Source: Desulfobulbaceae bacterium (GTDB lineage Bacteria > Desulfobacterota > Desulfobulbia > Desulfobulbales > Desulfobulbaceae). Taken from it: a stretch of 8,822 nt of DNA. The translations under genes were made by a program, and so were the position numbers. The stretch is taken from contig DNUE01000032.1 of assembly GCA_003508005.1 (NCBI GenBank), positions 1-8,822 of the forward strand, read 5' to 3'. Shown one piece after another: positions 7,240 through 8,822 of this stretch; positions within the stretch are counted from its first letter, which is position 1, and each line of letters begins with the position of its first letter. The notes beneath the pieces were generated by a model. The model was not told the DNA's origin and did no database searches. It saw only the letters and a list, made by a program, of their open reading frames with translations.

Positions 7240-7919
7240 ATCCCAAAGCGAAAGCCCTGGTGATAGATGATGAAAAGGCCATCCGAAGGCTGCTAAAACT
7301 GGTTTTGTCGGAGAACGGCTACCAGGTCTACGAAGCCGAGGCCGGCGGAACAGGCCTGACCGAGGCGGCCCAGCGGAAACCGGACGTCATACTGTTGGAC
7401 CTCGGGCTGCCGGACCTCGACGGGCAGACCGTGCTCCGCCGGCTTCGGGAATGGAGCAATGCGCCGGTGCTGATATTGTCCGTGCGCAACACCACTGACG
7501 AAAAAGTAACAGCCCTAAACCACGGGGCCGACGACTACATAACAAAGCCATTCGATGTACCGGAGCTATTGGCCAGACTAAAAGCCATTCAACGCCGGGT
7601 TGCGGAAACGATCGACCAATCGGTACTCCAGGCCGGCCCCTTAACTATAGACTACGAGAGCCGTACGGTTAAAGTCAATAACAAAGAGATCAGCCTATCC
7701 GCCACCGAATACGAACTTTTACGGGTTCTGGCACAACACCAGGGAAAGGTGGTGACGCATAAGCAGCTACTGCGCGAAATTTGGGGCGCAACAGCCGAGG
7801 ACAGATCGCAATATCTCAGGGTATACATGGCCCACCTGAGGAAGAAGCTAGAGACGCCCAGCGGCAAACGATTGATTAAAACGGAGATCGGCATCGGATA
7901 TCGGATGATCCTGCCGTAG
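7236..7919 (+). CDS. kdpE: Response regulator KdpE (OmpR family)
   Basis: KdpE is the DNA-binding partner of KdpD and activates the kdp operon when phosphorylated. The 227-residue protein (E. coli 225) has a receiver domain (about 5-118) with the acidic pair D11/D12, phospho-acceptor D55 in LLDLGLPDLDG, S82 at the conserved Thr/Ser position and K104 in TKPFD. A winged-helix domain of the OmpR/PhoB type follows (about 130-225) with LSATEYELLRVLAQHQGKVVTHKQLLREIWG and the terminal GIGYRM. Its ATG overlaps the kdpD stop codon (ATGA, 7236-7239), and AGGAA (7223-7227), 8 nt upstream, is a good ribosome-binding site. It is the last gene of the operon; a terminator begins 19 nt after its stop. The phased TTAAC boxes at 157-193 are its most likely target in this window. 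Confidence 0.97.
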   Translation: MNPKAKALVIDDEKAIRRLLKLVLSENGYQVYEAEAGGTGLTEAAQRKPDVILLDLGLPDLDGQTVLRRLREWSNAPVLILSVRNTTDEKVTALNHGADDYITKPFDVPELLARLKAIQRRVAETIDQSVLQAGPLTIDYESRTVKVNNKEISLSATEYELLRVLAQHQGKVVTHKQLLREIWGATAEDRSQYLRVYMAHLRKKLETPSGKRLIKTEIGIGYRMILP

Positions 7920-7937
7920 ACAGCACCAAAGTATAAT

Positions 7938-7970
7938 ACGGCCTCAACGTTATTAACGTGAGGCCGTTTT
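7938..7970 (+). terminator. Intrinsic terminator of the kdpABCDE operon
   Basis: ACGGCCTCA (7938-7946) pairs perfectly with TGAGGCCGT (7959-7967). After a bulged A the stem continues with CGTT (7948-7951) against AACG (7955-7958), leaving a 3-nt loop. Four T residues (7967-7970) end the stem and tail. It lies 18 nt past the kdpE stop codon and points the right way. Confidence 0.82.
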
Positions 7971-8012
7971 CTGATGCACTTCCTGGTAAAAGTTCGATCC
8001 GCGATCCGATCT

Positions 8013-8033
8013 TACCGCCTTTGGGGTATTTTT
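8013..8033 (+). terminator. Second terminator-like hairpin after kdpE
   Basis: TACC (8013-8016) pairs with GGTA (8025-8028) and, after a bulged G8017, CC (8018-8019) pairs with GG (8023-8024) around a TTT loop. Five T residues follow (8029-8033). The stem is short, but the T run is better than that of the first terminator, so it may act as a backup. Just upstream, CGATCCG is repeated in tandem (7995-8008). Confidence 0.4.
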
Positions 8034-8036
8034 AGC

Positions 8037-8066
8037 TTGCTTTTTAGTTTTCTCCTCTGCTACAAT
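8037..8066 (+). promoter_or_regulatory. Promoter-like element, upstream of the structured region
   Basis: TTGCTT (8037-8042) and TACAAT (8061-8066) are 18 bp apart and match the sigma-70 consensus at 3/6 and 5/6. A start near 8073 would add about 20 nt to the 5' end of any RNA made from the stronger TATAAT downstream. It may be the real promoter for the structured region or a chance match in a T-rich spacer. Confidence 0.3.
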
Positions 8067-8088
8067 GGAGATAGGATAGCGGTATAAT
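8059..8088 (+). promoter_or_regulatory. Promoter-like element with perfect TATAAT before the structured region
   Basis: A perfect TATAAT lies at 8083-8088. The best -35 is GCTACA (8059-8064, 18-bp spacer), which shares only ACA with the consensus. Transcription would begin near 8095, right before the paired region 8111-8194. No open reading frame on this strand looks like a real gene, so the product would be a non-coding RNA. Confidence 0.4.
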
Positions 8089-8094
8089 GCCCTG

Positions 8095-8217
8095 GCAATG
8101 CTTCACTTTCTGGGTGGCAGTATATCGCATGTGTCTATGACCAGTGTTCGGTCCTCTCGGTGCATGCGACCCCAGGATACTGCGGGAAAACCCAATAACC
8201 GAACCTCGATGACCAGA
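8095..8217 (+). ncRNA. Candidate structured small RNA between kdpE and rdgB
   Basis: A nested set of helices spans this gene-free stretch. GCAGTAT (8117-8123) pairs with ATACTGC (8177-8183). After an asymmetric internal loop (A8124 against 8170-8176), TCGCATG (8125-8131) pairs with CATGCGA (8163-8169), extendable inward by four more pairs including three G-U. An apical GACC/GGTC hairpin closes it (8139-8142 with 8150-8153). Outside, TGGGT (8111-8115) can pair with ACCCA (8190-8194). GTTCGGT (8146-8152), including part of the apical loop, is fully complementary to ACCGAAC (8198-8204), allowing a pseudoknot or an alternative fold. A TATAAT box lies just upstream and a strong hairpin just downstream. 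I do not recognise the family: signatures of SRP RNA, tmRNA and RNase P RNA are absent. A 6S-like long hairpin is possible but the end-closing stem is short. Confidence 0.38.
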
Positions 8218-8244
8218 AGCGGGATGAAGGCGATTCATCCCGCT
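8218..8244. terminator. Perfect 11-bp hairpin between convergent transcripts
   Basis: AGCGGGATGAA (8218-8228) pairs without mismatch with TTCATCCCGCT (8234-8244) around a 5-nt loop. On the - strand it lies 3 nt past the rdgB stop codon, the usual place for a terminator, but the T run is poor (TTCTGGTC). On the + strand it is followed by CTCTCATTTC and could end the candidate RNA at 8095-8217. It probably serves as a two-way terminator. Confidence 0.6.
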
Positions 8245-8247
8245 CTC

Positions 8248-8822
8248 TCATTTCACGAGCAGCCGGATCATCGGTTCCAGTTTTCTCAGCGCCTGGGCCC
8301 GGTGGCTGATGCGGTTCTTCTCGGCCGGCTCAAGCTCGGCCAGGGTCAGGCCCCTATCAAAAAGAAGGAATACCGGGTCGTAGCCGAACCCGCCTCCGCC
8401 CTTCGGCACCCGGATAATGATGCCCTCCAGCTGCCCCTCGGCCTGGTAGGCCCGTCCCCGGTAGACCAAGGCCGCCTGGCAGACGAAACGGGCCGTCCTC
8501 TTTTCCTCGGGCACTCCGGACATGTCCCCCAGCAGCTTGGCTAGATTGTCCCTGTCGCCGGAGCCCGGGCCAGCGTACCGGGCCGAAAGGATCCCGGGAC
8601 GGCCGTCCAAGGCGTCCACCTCCAGGCCGGAGTCGTCGGCCAGGGCTGGGAGCCCGGTATGGTAGGCGGCGGCCCGGGCCTTGAGCATGGCGTTCTCGGC
8701 GAAGCTGGCGCCGGTCTCCTCGGTCCGGGGCATGTCCGGGAAATCGCGCAGGGACAGCAGGCTGAGGCCAGGCAGGGAAAGGATCGCCCGGATCTCTCGC
8801 AGCTTGCCAGCGTTCCTGGTGG
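8248..8822 (-). CDS. rdgB: RdgB/HAM1-family dITP/XTP pyrophosphatase (5' end outside window)
   Basis: This family hydrolyses non-canonical purine nucleoside triphosphates (dITP, ITP, XTP) to monophosphates and pyrophosphate, keeping them out of DNA and RNA. On the - strand the frame is open to the window edge: before the internal methionine at 8733 it reads TRNAGKLREIRAILSLPG and SLRDFP, the usual N-terminal substrate-binding signature TRN-x-GK. The ATG at 8733 is therefore internal and the true start lies beyond 8822, probably by under ten codons. Other family motifs follow: EETGASFAENAMLKA, ADDSGLEVDAL, GRPGILSARYAG, GYDPVFL and SHRAQAL. About 191 residues are present against about 197 in E. 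coli, so only the extreme start is missing. It is convergent with kdp and functionally unrelated. Confidence 0.95.
   Translation of the reverse strand, partial: TRNAGKLREIRAILSLPGLSLLSLRDFPDMPRTEETGASFAENAMLKARAAAYHTGLPALADDSGLEVDALDGRPGILSARYAGPGSGDRDNLAKLLGDMSGVPEEKRTARFVCQAALVYRGRAYQAEGQLEGIIIRVPKGGGGFGYDPVFLLFDRGLTLAELEPAEKNRISHRAQALRKLEPMIRLLVK

Noticed and set aside
7932..7937. TATAAT directly before the kdp terminator
   Set aside because: No -35-like sequence is present at 16-18 bp upstream, and a transcript starting there would be within the terminator stem itself.
7995..8008. Tandem repeat of CGATCCG
   Set aside because: Only two copies of 7 bp; no third full copy or spacing pattern, so it is likely chance.
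8095..8217. Identity of the structured stretch as SRP RNA, tmRNA or RNase P RNA
   Set aside because: The GGAA-tetraloop/AGCAG motif of SRP RNA, a tRNA-like CCA end and the conserved RNase P core are all missing, and the length does not fit tmRNA or RNase P RNA.
8098..8544. A 148-codon open frame on the + strand through the spacer and into rdgB
   Set aside because: Its second half is antisense to conserved rdgB codons and its first half crosses the strong hairpins. No ribosome-binding site or known motif is visible.
8248..8733. ATG at 8733 as the start of the rdgB-type gene
   Set aside because: The frame continues upstream to the window edge with the conserved TRN-x-GK substrate-binding signature, so this methionine is internal.

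Overview
The window holds one complete potassium-uptake module, kdpABCDE, on the + strand (229-7919). It lies between the 3' end of a tRNA gene (1-25, probably tRNA-His) and the 3' part of an rdgB/HAM1-type gene on the - strand (8248-8822, running off the right edge). The DNA looks moderately GC-rich by eye and uses many AGG (Arg) and ATA (Ile) codons, which is unlike enterobacteria. All proteins are clearly bacterial. The host could be a Dehalococcoidia-like Chloroflexota member, but this is an impression from protein style and gene content, not something the window proves.

Layout. 1-25 is the T-arm and acceptor end of a tRNA with C73 and an encoded CCA. 26-228 is a compact control region. 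It contains an isolated TATAAT box (53-58), two hairpins, the second with a T6 run like an intrinsic terminator (106-142), three phased TTAAC boxes (157-193), and a promoter (194-222) whose expected start site falls on the kdpA ATG. 229-7919 is the tightly packed operon, with gaps of 7 nt or overlaps of 4-11 nt. 7920-8247 has no gene: it holds two terminator-like hairpins, two -10-like boxes, a strongly structured stretch that may be a small RNA (about 8095-8217), and an 11-bp perfect hairpin (8218-8244) just beyond the rdgB stop codon.

How the genes work together. KdpA is the potassium-selective channel-like subunit, KdpB the P-type ATPase that powers it, and KdpC the single-span accessory subunit; together they form a high-affinity K+ pump. 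KdpD (sensor kinase) and KdpE (OmpR-type regulator) are the matching two-component system, encoded in the same operon so that the pump and its control are made together. The small subunit KdpF found in many operons is not visible. All catalytic motifs I checked in KdpA, B, D and E are intact, so the system should be functional. RdgB is an unrelated housekeeping nucleotide-pool enzyme transcribed toward the operon.

The coding part is ordinary. The places worth a second look are the two intergenic regions: the phased TTAAC boxes with a possibly leaderless kdpA mRNA, and the structured RNA candidate downstream of kdpE.
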